Shown in pieces: positions 51,973-60,728 of a stretch of 64,000 nt of DNA (its first letter is position 1; each line of letters begins with the position of its first letter). The notes under the pieces are model-generated. The model made no database searches. It was not told the origin of the DNA and saw nothing but the letters and a program-made list of their open reading frames with translations. Position numbers and translations under genes: made by a program. Location: the NCBI GenBank assembly GCA_002298915.1, contig DBML01000001.1:186001-250000 (forward strand), in the 5' to 3' direction. The stretch is from Clostridium sp. UBA699 (GTDB lineage Bacteria; Bacillota; Clostridia; Clostridiales; Clostridiaceae).

Positions 51973-52647
51973 GTGGTTTTAAATGTGTTGATCCTCGGAA
52001 AATGCGAATACGGACAGGCGCTGGAAATCCAGTACAAGCTTCTTGAGAAACGGCAGCGCAAAGAGATAGGCGATACTCTTGTCCTTGTGGAACACGACCC
52101 CGTCATTACCATGGGAAGGAACGCTGACAGGGAGAACGTGAAGGCCACAGGCAGCCAGCTGGAAGAGAACGGGGTAAGCCTTTACGAGGCAAACAGGGGC
52201 GGGGACGTGACGTACCACGGGCACGGCCAGATGGTCGGTTACCCCATCATCGACCTGAAATCAAGAGGGACAGGCATCAGGGAATTCGTAAGCACGCTTG
52301 AAGAGGTTTTCATAAGGCTTCTCAAGGAGAAGCACGGTGTAGATGCAGGGCGGGACGAAGAGCACACAGGGGTATGGGTCGGAGGCGACAAGATTGTTGC
52401 CATAGGCCTTGCTGTAAAGCGCGGCGTAACCATGCACGGTTTCGCCTACAACGTGAGCACCAACCTGGATCACTTCAATTATATAGTGCCCTGCGGCATT
52501 AAGGACAGAGGAGTGACTTCCCTTGAGAAGCTTAAGGGCTGGGCATACCGCGATCTGGAAGCGGAAACAGGAGCTGTACTGGGATACTTCTGCAGCCTGT
52601 TCTCCTACGATGGTTACAGATTGGTCGATATCAAGGATATATTATAA
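51973..52647 (+). CDS. lipB: Octanoyl-[ACP]:protein octanoyltransferase
   Basis: Moves octanoate from acyl carrier protein to lipoyl domains. A 224-residue protein with GGDVTYHGHGQMVGYP near residue 75, the catalytic lysine in GGDKIVAIG near 137 and the catalytic cysteine in IVPCGI near 173. Translation begins at a GTG preceded by AAAGGGG. It lies directly behind the glycine riboswitch and 15 bases ahead of lipA. Confidence 0.94.
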   Translation: MVLNVLILGKCEYGQALEIQYKLLEKRQRKEIGDTLVLVEHDPVITMGRNADRENVKATGSQLEENGVSLYEANRGGDVTYHGHGQMVGYPIIDLKSRGTGIREFVSTLEEVFIRLLKEKHGVDAGRDEEHTGVWVGGDKIVAIGLAVKRGVTMHGFAYNVSTNLDHFNYIVPCGIKDRGVTSLEKLKGWAYRDLEAETGAVLGYFCSLFSYDGYRLVDIKDIL

Positions 52648-52662
52648 TATGGAGGGATACAA

Positions 52663-53517
52663 ATGAACGTTCAAAGAAAGCCGGAATGGATAAGGGTCCA
52701 GCTTAGCAAAGGGAAAAGCATGAACTACACGAAAAGCCTGATAGAGCACCTCTCTCTCAATACCGTTTGCGACGAGGCGAACTGCCCAAACAAGATAGAG
52801 TGCTACGGCAAGAAAACAGCCACCTTCATGATCCTGGGAAGCAACTGCACCAGGAACTGCAGGTTCTGCAACGTCAACTGCGGAAAGCCTGAGGAGGTAG
52901 ATGCAAACGAGCCTGAAAACGTAGCAAAAGCGGTGGCAGAGCTTGGCCTGAAGCATGCAGTTATAACCTCCGTAACAAGGGATGACCTTGCTGACGGAGG
53001 AGCCGGGCACTTCGCCGATGTCATCCGTTCCATAAGGAGGCAGAGCCCTGAGACCACGATAGAAGTTCTCATACCGGACTTCAAGGGAAGCATCGATGCC
53101 CTAAAGACAGTTTCCGATGCCGGGCCTGAAGTCATCGCTCACAACATAGAAACGGTGCCGAGGCTGTACAAGCAGGTATGCCCGCAGTCGGACTACAGGG
53201 TATCCCTCGAGGTGCTCAGGAACATAAAGCTCCTGAACCCTGCAACAAGGTCGAAATCAGGGATCATGGCCGGACTGGGCGAAACCATGGAGGATATGCT
53301 GCAGGTGTTCAGGGACCTCAGGGAGGCGGGCTGCGAAATCCTGACAATAGGGCAGTACCTCGCTCCTTCGAAGCACCATCATCCGATAGTGGAATACGTC
53401 CACCCTGATGTTTTCGATGAATACAGAAGGCTGGCGCTGGAGATGGGTTTTTCCTTCGTCAAATCAGGACCTTTCGTGAGAAGCTCCTACCACGCTGACG
53501 AAGCGATGAGAGCGTAG
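52663..53517 (+). CDS. lipA: Lipoyl synthase
   Basis: Radical SAM enzyme that inserts two sulphurs into octanoylated lipoyl domains. A 284-residue protein with the auxiliary cluster cysteines CDEANCPNKIEC at about 34-45, the radical SAM motif CTRNCRFC near 64 and the C-terminal RSSYHADE serine region that ligates the auxiliary cluster. Co-transcribed with lipB under the glycine riboswitch. Confidence 0.96.
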   Translation: MNVQRKPEWIRVQLSKGKSMNYTKSLIEHLSLNTVCDEANCPNKIECYGKKTATFMILGSNCTRNCRFCNVNCGKPEEVDANEPENVAKAVAELGLKHAVITSVTRDDLADGGAGHFADVIRSIRRQSPETTIEVLIPDFKGSIDALKTVSDAGPEVIAHNIETVPRLYKQVCPQSDYRVSLEVLRNIKLLNPATRSKSGIMAGLGETMEDMLQVFRDLREAGCEILTIGQYLAPSKHHHPIVEYVHPDVFDEYRRLALEMGFSFVKSGPFVRSSYHADEAMRA

Positions 53518-53604
53518 AACAGTCTTCAAAAAAGAGGAATATAAAGAAATTTGTAGAATTATGTTTTTAGAACAGCAACCTTTTTCTGAAGGAGGAAAAT
53601 TCAA

Positions 53605-53925
53605 ATGTTAGTGGTGACTACTGAAAACATAACGGGCTACAAGGTTAAAGAGGTCAAAGGACAGGTCTTTGGCGTAGTCGTAAGGAGCAGAGGTCTCGGA
53701 GGCAACTTCATGGCTGGCATGCGCAGCATAGTTGGCGGTGAAATCCACGAGTACACAGCTATGCTTGAAGACGCCAGAAAGCAGGCCATAGACCGACTCG
53801 TCAAGAACGCCAATTCCATGGGAGCAAACGCCATCGTCATGATGAGGTTCGATTCCAGCGAGATCGGGCAGTACATGAGCGAGGTGGTGGCCTACGGAAC
53901 AGCTGTGATAGCGGAAAAGGAATAG
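53605..53925 (+). CDS. YbjQ/UPF0145 family protein
   Basis: A 106-residue homologue of YbjQ (once labelled heavy-metal-binding domain). TTENITGYKV at the N-terminus and GANAIVMMRFD near residue 72 are the family's conserved parts. It forms a homo-oligomeric small fold with unknown cellular role. The ATG follows AAGGAGG. The next gene begins five bases after its stop, so the two are an operon. Confidence 0.88.
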   Translation: MLVVTTENITGYKVKEVKGQVFGVVVRSRGLGGNFMAGMRSIVGGEIHEYTAMLEDARKQAIDRLVKNANSMGANAIVMMRFDSSEIGQYMSEVVAYGTAVIAEKE

Positions 53926-53930
53926 CGGAC

Positions 53931-54155
53931 ATGTGGATTTACAGCTTCGACTTCCTTTTCACCTTAGGATTCATAGTTCTGGCCCTGCTGTCCTACTTCA
54001 TATGGGACAGGCGTTACAGGAACAACCAGGGTGCCGATATCCCGAAAGGCTTTGAAAAAACGGATGAGGTGTCAATAGACCCCGGCACCGGAAAAAAGCT
54101 GAGGGTGTACTACAACAGCAGGACCGGGGAGAGGTTCTACCACGAGGAAGGATAG
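53931..54155 (+). CDS. Small single-pass membrane protein
   Basis: A 74-residue protein with one hydrophobic helix (about residues 8-26) followed by a positively charged WDRRYRNN segment and a short polar tail (DPGTGKKLRVYYNSRTGERF). The tail has a beta-hairpin look. No homologue family is recognised. It is probably translated together with the YbjQ-like gene and may anchor it at the membrane, which is only an inference from position. Confidence 0.65.
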   Translation: MWIYSFDFLFTLGFIVLALLSYFIWDRRYRNNQGADIPKGFEKTDEVSIDPGTGKKLRVYYNSRTGERFYHEEG

Positions 54156-54164
54156 AGCCGGCAC

Positions 54165-54206
54165 AAGGCCCGCTGCAAAATGAAATTTTTGCGGCGGGCC
54201 TTCTTA
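54165..54206 (+). terminator. Terminator after the YbjQ operon
   Basis: AAGGCCCGCtGCAAAA pairs with TTTTGCgGCGGGCCTT, ending in a short T-rich tail. Confidence 0.75.
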
Positions 54207-54265
54207 TGTGATAATATAATGTTAGAATATTCTTGCATTAATAAGTCGCTACGGAGGTGATATTC

Positions 54266-56845
54266 ATGCAAAACAGCAGCAAATCTGCATCGGACGGCCT
54301 TTTGAAGCTGGCTGCTTTTGAAACCGATTCGGTGCTCAAAGAACTGGAAACTCAGCTGTCAGGTTTGGAGGACGGCGAAGCTGAAGCCAGGCTGAATAAA
54401 TATGGAATGAATGAGATCGCACGTGAAAAGAAGCTGTCTGCAGTCGCTCATTTCATCAACAATTTCAAGAATCCTCTTGTAATACTTCTCTCTGTGCTTG
54501 CCGCTGTGTCTTACCTCACTGGGGATATCAGGGCTACACTCGTCATCCTGGTCATGGTCGTTCTAGGCGTAGTCCTGCGATTTTTCCAGGAGCTTCGTGC
54601 AGACAACGCCGCCGAGGAGCTCAAGGCAATGATAAGCAACAAGGCAACCGCAGTAAGAGGAGGGAAGGAAATTGAACTCCCGCTCAAAATGATCGTTCCC
54701 GGGGACATAGTGTTGCTTGCGGCCGGAGACATGATCCCCGCGGACGTAAGGGTTATATCGGCGAAGGACCTTTTCGTGAACCAGTCCGCACTTACAGGAG
54801 AATCACTGCCGGTGGAAAAGTACCCTTTGCCCGTCAGGGAAGCGGCAAACCCGCTCGAAACAGAAAACCTTTGCTTTATGGGATCCAACGTAGTCAGCGG
54901 CACAGCGGTGGCTGCGGTTGTACACACAGGAGGCAGGACCTATTTCGGATCGCTTTCGGCAGACATAATGGCCGAAAGGGAACTGACGAGCTTCGACAAG
55001 GGGATAAACAGGTTTACCTGGCTTATGATAAGGTTCATGGCGGTGATGGTCCCTGTCGTTTTCCTTGTCAACGGCTTAAGCAGACATAACTGGCTCGAGG
55101 CCTTCCTTTTCGCGCTGGCCGTCGCAGTGGGCATGACACCAGAGATGATGCCTATGATAGTCTCGGTTAACCTCTCGAAGGGCGCCATAATGATGTCAAG
55201 GAAAAAGGTCATCGTAAAGAGGCTCAATGCCATACAGAATTTCGGCGCAATGGATATCCTATGCACGGACAAGACCGGGACAATCACGGAAGGCAAGATA
55301 GTCCTGGAGAAGCATCTCGACGTCAGAGGAGAGCAGAGCGCGAGGGTGCTGCACTACGCATACCTCAACAGCTATCACCACACGGGCCTGAAAAACATAA
55401 TGGACGACGCGATCCTCGCCCATTCAAAGCTCGAAGAAGACCTTCAGGCAGACACAAAGTACCACAAGATCGATGAGATACCTTTCGACTTCACAAGGAA
55501 AAGGATGTCCGTCATAGTGGAGGATGAAAAAGGGCTCAACATACTGATATGCAAGGGCGCAGTGGAGGAGGTCATGGACTGCTCGGACCGCGTGGAGATT
55601 GACGGAAGCATACTCCCGATGCTTCCTGAATACAAGGAGAACGCCCAAAAAATATCAAGGGATCTCAACGCGCAGGGCTTCAGGGAGATCGCCATTGCGT
55701 ACAAGGAGATGCCCGATGCCCCCGACACCCCTGTCTACGAAACAAAGGACGAGTCCGACCTGGTGCTTCTTGGGTTCCTTGCATTCCTCGATCCTCCCAA
55801 GGATTCTGCAACGGATGCTCTCAAGGAGCTTGAGAACTCCAACGTGGCCATCAAGATCCTCACTGGGGATAACGACGTGGTAACCTCCTACATCTGCAGG
55901 GAGGTGGGGCTTCCTGTTGAAAACATCCTTCTTGGTTCGCAGATAGCGGATATGGACAAGGAGCAGCTTTCGGAAGCGGTCAACAGGACGACCGTTTTTG
56001 CGAAGCTAGCCCCGGAGCAGAAGGAGATCATAATCGAAGCCCTGCAGAGCTCAGGTCATGTGGTGGGGTTCATGGGGGACGGGATAAACGACGCGCCTGC
56101 TCTTAAATCTGCAGACGTCGGCATTTCCGTAGACAGCGCTGTCGACATTGCGAAGGAGACATCGGACATAATACTCCTAGACAAAGACCTTCTTGTGCTC
56201 AAGGACGGGGTCATGGAAGGTAGGAGGGTGTTCGGAAACATCATCAAATATATAAAGATGGCGGCAAGCTCGAACTTCGGGAACATGTTCAGCGTTGTGG
56301 GAGCAAGCGCCTTCCTGCCTTTCCTTCCGATGCTGCCCATACAGGTGCTTGCGAACAACCTTCTATACGACTTTTCGCAGACCACGATTCCTTCAGACGA
56401 GGTGGATGCAGACTGGCTGGAAAAGCCGCGTCAGTGGCAGATCAAGGGCATAAGGAGGTTCATACTTTTCATAGGGCCTATCAGCTCCATCTTCGATTAC
56501 ATGACGTACTTCATAATGCTTTATGTTTTCAACTGCTGGAACAACCCAGAGCTGTTCCACACCGGGTGGTTCGTGGAGTCCATCTTCACACAGACTCTTA
56601 TAATACACGTGATAAGAACGAACAAGATACCGTTCATCCAGAGCCGGGCGAGCTGGCCGCTCATTTTCTCTTCAATCTGCATAGTTTCGGCGGCAGCCTG
56701 GCTCACCGTTTCACCTTTTGCCGGCACACTGGGCTTCGTGCCTCTGCCAGGTTTCTACTGGCTGCTTCTTGCAGGCATGATGCTTTCCTACATCATACTC
56801 ACACAGCTGGTCAAAACCTGGTTCATAAGGAAGTACGGAGAATAG
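54266..56845 (+). CDS. mgtA: Magnesium-translocating P-type ATPase
   Basis: An 859-residue P3B ATPase that brings Mg2+ in using ATP. The actuator TGES lies near residue 173, the phosphorylation motif DKTGTITEGK near 337, and the hinge GDGINDAPALKSADVGISVD near 610; membrane helices occupy about 68-110, 255-310 and 690-850, including the NNLLYDFSQ segment typical of MgtA/MgtB. It is a little shorter than E. coli MgtA (898). The ATG at 54266 follows GGAGGTGAT. No Mg-sensing leader RNA is visible in the 110 bases upstream. Confidence 0.92.
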   Translation: MQNSSKSASDGLLKLAAFETDSVLKELETQLSGLEDGEAEARLNKYGMNEIAREKKLSAVAHFINNFKNPLVILLSVLAAVSYLTGDIRATLVILVMVVLGVVLRFFQELRADNAAEELKAMISNKATAVRGGKEIELPLKMIVPGDIVLLAAGDMIPADVRVISAKDLFVNQSALTGESLPVEKYPLPVREAANPLETENLCFMGSNVVSGTAVAAVVHTGGRTYFGSLSADIMAERELTSFDKGINRFTWLMIRFMAVMVPVVFLVNGLSRHNWLEAFLFALAVAVGMTPEMMPMIVSVNLSKGAIMMSRKKVIVKRLNAIQNFGAMDILCTDKTGTITEGKIVLEKHLDVRGEQSARVLHYAYLNSYHHTGLKNIMDDAILAHSKLEEDLQADTKYHKIDEIPFDFTRKRMSVIVEDEKGLNILICKGAVEEVMDCSDRVEIDGSILPMLPEYKENAQKISRDLNAQGFREIAIAYKEMPDAPDTPVYETKDESDLVLLGFLAFLDPPKDSATDALKELENSNVAIKILTGDNDVVTSYICREVGLPVENILLGSQIADMDKEQLSEAVNRTTVFAKLAPEQKEIIIEALQSSGHVVGFMGDGINDAPALKSADVGISVDSAVDIAKETSDIILLDKDLLVLKDGVMEGRRVFGNIIKYIKMAASSNFGNMFSVVGASAFLPFLPMLPIQVLANNLLYDFSQTTIPSDEVDADWLEKPRQWQIKGIRRFILFIGPISSIFDYMTYFIMLYVFNCWNNPELFHTGWFVESIFTQTLIIHVIRTNKIPFIQSRASWPLIFSSICIVSAAAWLTVSPFAGTLGFVPLPGFYWLLLAGMMLSYIILTQLVKTWFIRKYGE

Positions 56846-56903
56846 GAGGCGGCATACATGGTATTATTTCCTTTCACCGGATATTCTGCAATATGATTCG
56901 TTT

Positions 56904-56944
56904 GCCAGCTGGAGCAAGCTTTGCTGCTCCGGCTGGCTTTTTAT
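56904..56944 (+). terminator. Terminator after mgtA
   Basis: GCCAGCtGGAGCA pairs with TGCTCCgGCTGGC around an eight-base loop, followed by TTTTTATT. Confidence 0.85.
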
Positions 56945-57211
56945 TCTTGAACAAACCGGGGTGCAATCAAACAGGACGGACACTTTGGCAATTGTGCAAG
57001 AAAATAGCGAAAATGCAAAATGTTCAAAAAAGCGTGGGATATTATACAGTAAAATGATTTACTTTGTGCCATGAAATGCTAGGCGGTTTCGATATTATTA
57101 TATTTAAGTGAAAACGTATTCGAAGCAACGGTCACAGATGAGGTCATTATAAAAATTAATGATGATACAGCAAAAAAACGAAAAACTATAAAAAAGAAGG
57201 GAGTTTTGTTT
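56945..57211 (+). other. Upstream region of the cut operon
   Basis: About 270 AT-rich bases between the mgtA terminator and the first cut gene. No clear consensus promoter or known riboswitch is visible; TATTATATTTAAG at about 57097 is one possible -10 region. The length suggests a regulatory leader, but none can be named. Confidence 0.3.
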
Positions 57212-58303
57212 GTGCAAGAAACTAGAGGAACAGCCAGTGCGGCTGCAGTAGCTGCAAAACACAAGTTATCATCTCAGTTTTACAGAAAGGGTATCACAAT
57301 TGCTTTATTCTCAGGACTAATGTATGGATTTTATTCAGCATTCTTGACAGTAGGTATGTCTAATGGGGTATGGAGCGACTGGTACGGTGCAAATGCCGCC
57401 GGATTGTCAGCATTCGTAATCACCTACCTCCTGGGTGCCCTGGGAAGTGCGGTCAACGACACGTGCAGCGCCGTCTGGGCTATGGGGTATGCAGGTTTCA
57501 GGGGTAAGCTCGGAGACTTCTTCAGATGCCTCAACACCACGCCGGGCCGAGTCATGATACTCTGCGCCCTTATAGGAGGACCTATATCAAGTACAGCGTA
57601 TGTAGTCGGCCTTCAGATGGCCGGTTCAATAGTTATTCCGATAACTGCGCTGTGTCCGGCTATAGGAGCAATACTCGGAAGGCTGCTCTTCAAACAGGAA
57701 CTGAACAAGAGAATGATGCTCGGTATCGCAATATGCGTTCTTGCCAGCTTCATGATAGGAAGCACAAGCATCGGCGGCGATGCGCCTCCGGGAATGTTCC
57801 TCGGCATCTGCATCGCGTTCATTGCGGCACTCGGATGGGGCTTTGAAGGCTGCGTCGCAGGATACGGAACTTCGATGATCGACTCGGAAATCGGAATCAC
57901 TATCCGCCAGGCGATCTCGGGACTTTCAAACCTGATCATACTCCTCCCATTATTCGGACTCATGGCTGGAAACGTAGGGCTTTCAGGCGAATTGGCAGTC
58001 AAGGCGTTCACAAGCGGTCCGGCAATGATATGGTTTGCTTTAAGCGGTCTCTGCGCATTCGTTTCGTACATGAGCTGGTACAGAGGTAACAGCATGTGCG
58101 GTGCGGCCCTGGGAATGGCTGCAAACGGAACATACTCCTTCTGGGGACCTTTCTGCTGCTGGATAGTGCTCGGAGTAATCTTCGGAATACCTGGATGGAC
58201 AATACCTCCTATAGCTTGGGCTGCTGCGGTTATCATGGTATTCGGTATCCTGGTAATAGCTATGAACCCGCTTGATCTGTTCAAAAAAAAGGAGGCGATT
58301 TAG
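57212..58303 (+). CDS. DMT-superfamily (EamA-like) transporter, first gene of the cut operon
   Basis: A 363-residue membrane protein with ten hydrophobic helices arranged as two five-helix halves, as in drug/metabolite transporters (GGPISSTAYVVGLQMAGS near 117, ALCPAIGAILGRLLFKQEL near 140, and a similar segment near 290-320). It lies two bases ahead of the next cut gene. In this place import of choline or export of trimethylamine or ethanol would make sense, but nothing in the sequence settles it. The GTG at 57212 is chosen because AAGGGAG lies eight bases upstream; a TTG six bases earlier is also in frame. Confidence 0.72.
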   Translation: MQETRGTASAAAVAAKHKLSSQFYRKGITIALFSGLMYGFYSAFLTVGMSNGVWSDWYGANAAGLSAFVITYLLGALGSAVNDTCSAVWAMGYAGFRGKLGDFFRCLNTTPGRVMILCALIGGPISSTAYVVGLQMAGSIVIPITALCPAIGAILGRLLFKQELNKRMMLGIAICVLASFMIGSTSIGGDAPPGMFLGICIAFIAALGWGFEGCVAGYGTSMIDSEIGITIRQAISGLSNLIILLPLFGLMAGNVGLSGELAVKAFTSGPAMIWFALSGLCAFVSYMSWYRGNSMCGAALGMAANGTYSFWGPFCCWIVLGVIFGIPGWTIPPIAWAAAVIMVFGILVIAMNPLDLFKKKEAI

Positions 58304-58304
58304 T

Positions 58305-58571
58305 ATGAAACCTCTTAACTACGCAATACTGAAATACTTCACAAAGGTTGAAGAAGCTAGTGCCGACGATGTCATAGAAGCGCTTAAGGGCGAATACGGA
58401 AACTTCAAGGCTCTAAACAAGAAGGAAGTGATTTCGGCGCTTATGACAGCCGAAGCAAACTGCCTCCTCGAAGAAACAAGGTTCGAGATGGACGACAAGG
58501 GTGAGCTCAAGGTGTACTACCGCGCAAACGAAGACGGCGCAGCTACAATCAACAAATACATTAAGGATTAA
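58305..58571 (+). CDS. Small protein of unknown function in the cut operon
   Basis: An 88-residue acidic protein, starting at an ATG 14 bases after AAAAAGGAGG at the end of the transporter gene. Residues 1-60 look like a small winged-helix (helices NYAILKYFTKV, SADDVIEAL and KKEVISALMTAEA), followed by a beta-hairpin (FEMDDKGELKVYYRA). No family is recognised. Lying between the transporter and the first shell protein, it may be a local regulator or an accessory cargo protein. Confidence 0.65.
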   Translation: MKPLNYAILKYFTKVEEASADDVIEALKGEYGNFKALNKKEVISALMTAEANCLLEETRFEMDDKGELKVYYRANEDGAATINKYIKD

Positions 58572-58589
58572 TTGGAAGGGGAATAAGTG

Positions 58590-58889
58590 ATGAAGTATTA
58601 CGGAGAAGAAGCACTAGGTCTTGTTGAAACAGTCGGCATGGTGCCAGCAATAGAAGCCGCAGACAAGATGCTGAAGGCAGCAAATGTTGAACTCGTTTCA
58701 TACGAAAACGTCGGATCCACGCTTGTAACCATAATGGTCAAGGGCGATGTTGCCGCCGTCAAGGCATCGGTTGAAGCGGGAGCTGAGGCTGCTGCAGCTG
58801 TCGGAAAGATGACAGCACACAATGTCATGCCAAGGCCGATAAAAGACATCGGTGCGATCGTATCGATCTACGACATCGACGCTGAATAA
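58590..58889 (+). CDS. Microcompartment hexameric shell protein
   Basis: A 99-residue BMC-domain protein of the PduA/EutM type: EALGLVETVGMVPAIEAADK at the N-terminus, VGSTLVTIMVKGDVAAVKA near residue 42 with the pore-lining loop at about ENVGST, and HNVMPRPIKDIG near 78. Such hexamers tile the facets of the shell. The usual pore glycine-serine-glycine appears as Gly-Ser-Thr, which would narrow or polarise the pore. The ATG at 58590 follows GGAAGGGG. Confidence 0.93.
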   Translation: MKYYGEEALGLVETVGMVPAIEAADKMLKAANVELVSYENVGSTLVTIMVKGDVAAVKASVEAGAEAAAAVGKMTAHNVMPRPIKDIGAIVSIYDIDAE

Positions 58890-58912
58890 TAAAGGGGAGA
58901 GAGGAACTACAG

Positions 58913-59212
58913 ATGGCTAATTACAAAGCTTTAGGTTTAATAGAGACATTCGGTATAGTATTCGTTCTGGAGGCTGCCGATGCAATGTGCAAGGCTGCAG
59001 ACGTTGAGCTGGTAGGTTTCGAAAACGTTGCCTCAGGTTACATCTCGGTCCTGGTACGCGGTGACGTGGGAGCATGCAAGACTGCCGTAAGCAGCGGCGT
59101 TAAGGCGGTAGAGGATATGGGAGCTGAAGTTTACAGCTCGGTTGTCATAGCCAGCCCGCACCCTGATCTTGAAAAGATAATAAAACGCTACTCGCTCGAT
59201 AATTTAGTGTAA
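58913..59212 (+). CDS. Second microcompartment hexameric shell protein
   Basis: A 99-residue BMC-domain protein. KALGLIETFGIVFVLEAADA at the N-terminus, NVASGYISVLVRGDVGACK near residue 44 and VIASPHPDLEKII near 80 define it. The pore loop Asn-Val-Ala-Ser-Gly-Tyr differs from that of the preceding copy, so the two hexamers probably have different permeability. No pentameric vertex protein is seen in the window; one is expected further right. Confidence 0.93.
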   Translation: MANYKALGLIETFGIVFVLEAADAMCKAADVELVGFENVASGYISVLVRGDVGACKTAVSSGVKAVEDMGAEVYSSVVIASPHPDLEKIIKRYSLDNLV

Positions 59213-59247
59213 GAAATAAGCTTATGAAATGAAAGGGAGAGTCAGAA

Positions 59248-60708
59248 ATGAACATTATAGACAATGATTTGCTCTCCATCCAAGAAGCTCGTATTATAGC
59301 GGAGAATGCCAGCACAGCCCAAAAGGTGCTGGCAGCATTTCCGCAGGAAAAACTGGATGAGATTGTTGAACGCATTGCGGAAGAAATCGGAAAACACTCC
59401 CGCGAACTTGCCATAATGTCACAGGAAGAAACGGATTATGGAAGAACGCAGGATAAATATATCAAAAACCGGTTTGCCTGCGAGTATCTGCCAGCCAGAA
59501 TCAGGGGTATGCGCTGCGTGGGAATCATAGCTGAAGACAGGCAGAACAAGACTATGGACGTTGGAGTTCCTTTTGGCGTAATAGTTGCGCTTTGTCCGGC
59601 AACAAGCCCTGTTTCGACCACCATCTACAAGACACTGATAGCAATCAAGTCCGGAAACGCAATAATATTTTCACCTCATCCAAGGGCTAAGGCAACCATC
59701 GCCAAGGCGCTCGACATAATGATCAGGGCAGCGGAAGGCTACGGCTTGCCTGAGGGAGCTATCGCATACCTGCATACGGTGACGACAAGCGGGACTGTGG
59801 AGCTTATGAACCACCCGTCAACGTCACTGATCATGAATACAGGGGTTCCGGGGATGCTGAAGTCTGCGTACAAGTCGGGAAAGCCGGTTATCTACGGCGG
59901 AACGGGCAACGGACCGGCATTCATAGAGCGTACGGCAGACATTAAACAGTCTGCAAGGGACATAATAGCCAGCAAGACATTCGACAACGGGATAGTATCC
60001 TCAGCAGAGCAGTCCATAGTTGTTGACAGCCCTGTGGCCGCAGAGGTGAAGCAGGAGCTGGTTAGCTGCGGTGCGTACTTCATGACAGAGGATGAGGCCC
60101 AGAGCCTGGGTACTCTGTTCTACAGGACAGACGGAAGCATGGAGCCTGAGCTTGTCGGCAAAACCGCACAGGAACTAGCAAGGAAGGCTGGATTCACCGT
60201 CCCGGCAGAAACAACTGTGCTGATCGCCGAACAGAAATACGTTTCGGAGATGAACCCTTACTCAAAGGAAAAACTGTGCCCGGTTCTCGCCTTCTACATC
60301 GAGGATGACTGGATGCATGCCTGCGAAAAGTGCATAGAGCTCCTGCTCAGCGAGAGGCACGGCCACAGCCTGGTGATACATTCGAAGGACGAGGAAGTAA
60401 TAAGGCAGTTCGCATTGAAAAAACCGGTCGGAAGGGTGCTTGTGAACACGCCGGCCTCCTACGGGAGCCTTGGCGTCACTACAAACCTGTTCCCTGCCCT
60501 TACTCTGGGCAGCGGCTCCGCCGGAGAAGGTATGACCTCTGACAACGTTTCGCCGCTAAACCTGATATATATAAGGAAAGTCGGTTACGGGGTGCGGAAC
60601 ATTGACGAGGCGACAAACGGGGGGAAAGAAAGCAAACCAAACTATGACCCGGAGGACCTGAAGATGCTGCAGAGCATACTCAAAAGGGCCATAGAGGAAC
60701 TTAAATGA
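59248..60708 (+). CDS. Microcompartment aldehyde dehydrogenase homologue lacking the catalytic cysteine
   Basis: A 486-residue protein of the CoA-acylating aldehyde dehydrogenase class (AdhE N-terminal half, PduP, CutF). Cofactor-domain segments (LCPATSPVSTTIYKTL near 113, YGGTGNGPAFIERTADI near 215) and the NTPASYGSLG region near 405 are well preserved. The catalytic loop reads TFDNGIVSSAEQS near residue 250, where AdhE has a cysteine in ...NGMICASEQ...: the cysteine codon position is TCC, serine. The C-terminal DPEDLKMLQSILKRAIEEL is an amphipathic helix that could target it to the shell. Probably a catalytically impaired or structural paralogue; an active CutF may lie beyond the window. 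Confidence 0.82.
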   Translation: MNIIDNDLLSIQEARIIAENASTAQKVLAAFPQEKLDEIVERIAEEIGKHSRELAIMSQEETDYGRTQDKYIKNRFACEYLPARIRGMRCVGIIAEDRQNKTMDVGVPFGVIVALCPATSPVSTTIYKTLIAIKSGNAIIFSPHPRAKATIAKALDIMIRAAEGYGLPEGAIAYLHTVTTSGTVELMNHPSTSLIMNTGVPGMLKSAYKSGKPVIYGGTGNGPAFIERTADIKQSARDIIASKTFDNGIVSSAEQSIVVDSPVAAEVKQELVSCGAYFMTEDEAQSLGTLFYRTDGSMEPELVGKTAQELARKAGFTVPAETTVLIAEQKYVSEMNPYSKEKLCPVLAFYIEDDWMHACEKCIELLLSERHGHSLVIHSKDEEVIRQFALKKPVGRVLVNTPASYGSLGVTTNLFPALTLGSGSAGEGMTSDNVSPLNLIYIRKVGYGVRNIDEATNGGKESKPNYDPEDLKMLQSILKRAIEELK

Positions 60709-60728
60709 TTTTATAGGATTGAGAGGTA

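Noticed and set aside
53605..54155. Heavy-metal resistance pair with the nearby P-type ATPase
   Set aside because: The ATPase has magnesium-type motifs and a separate promoter region, and the YbjQ family name does not prove metal binding.
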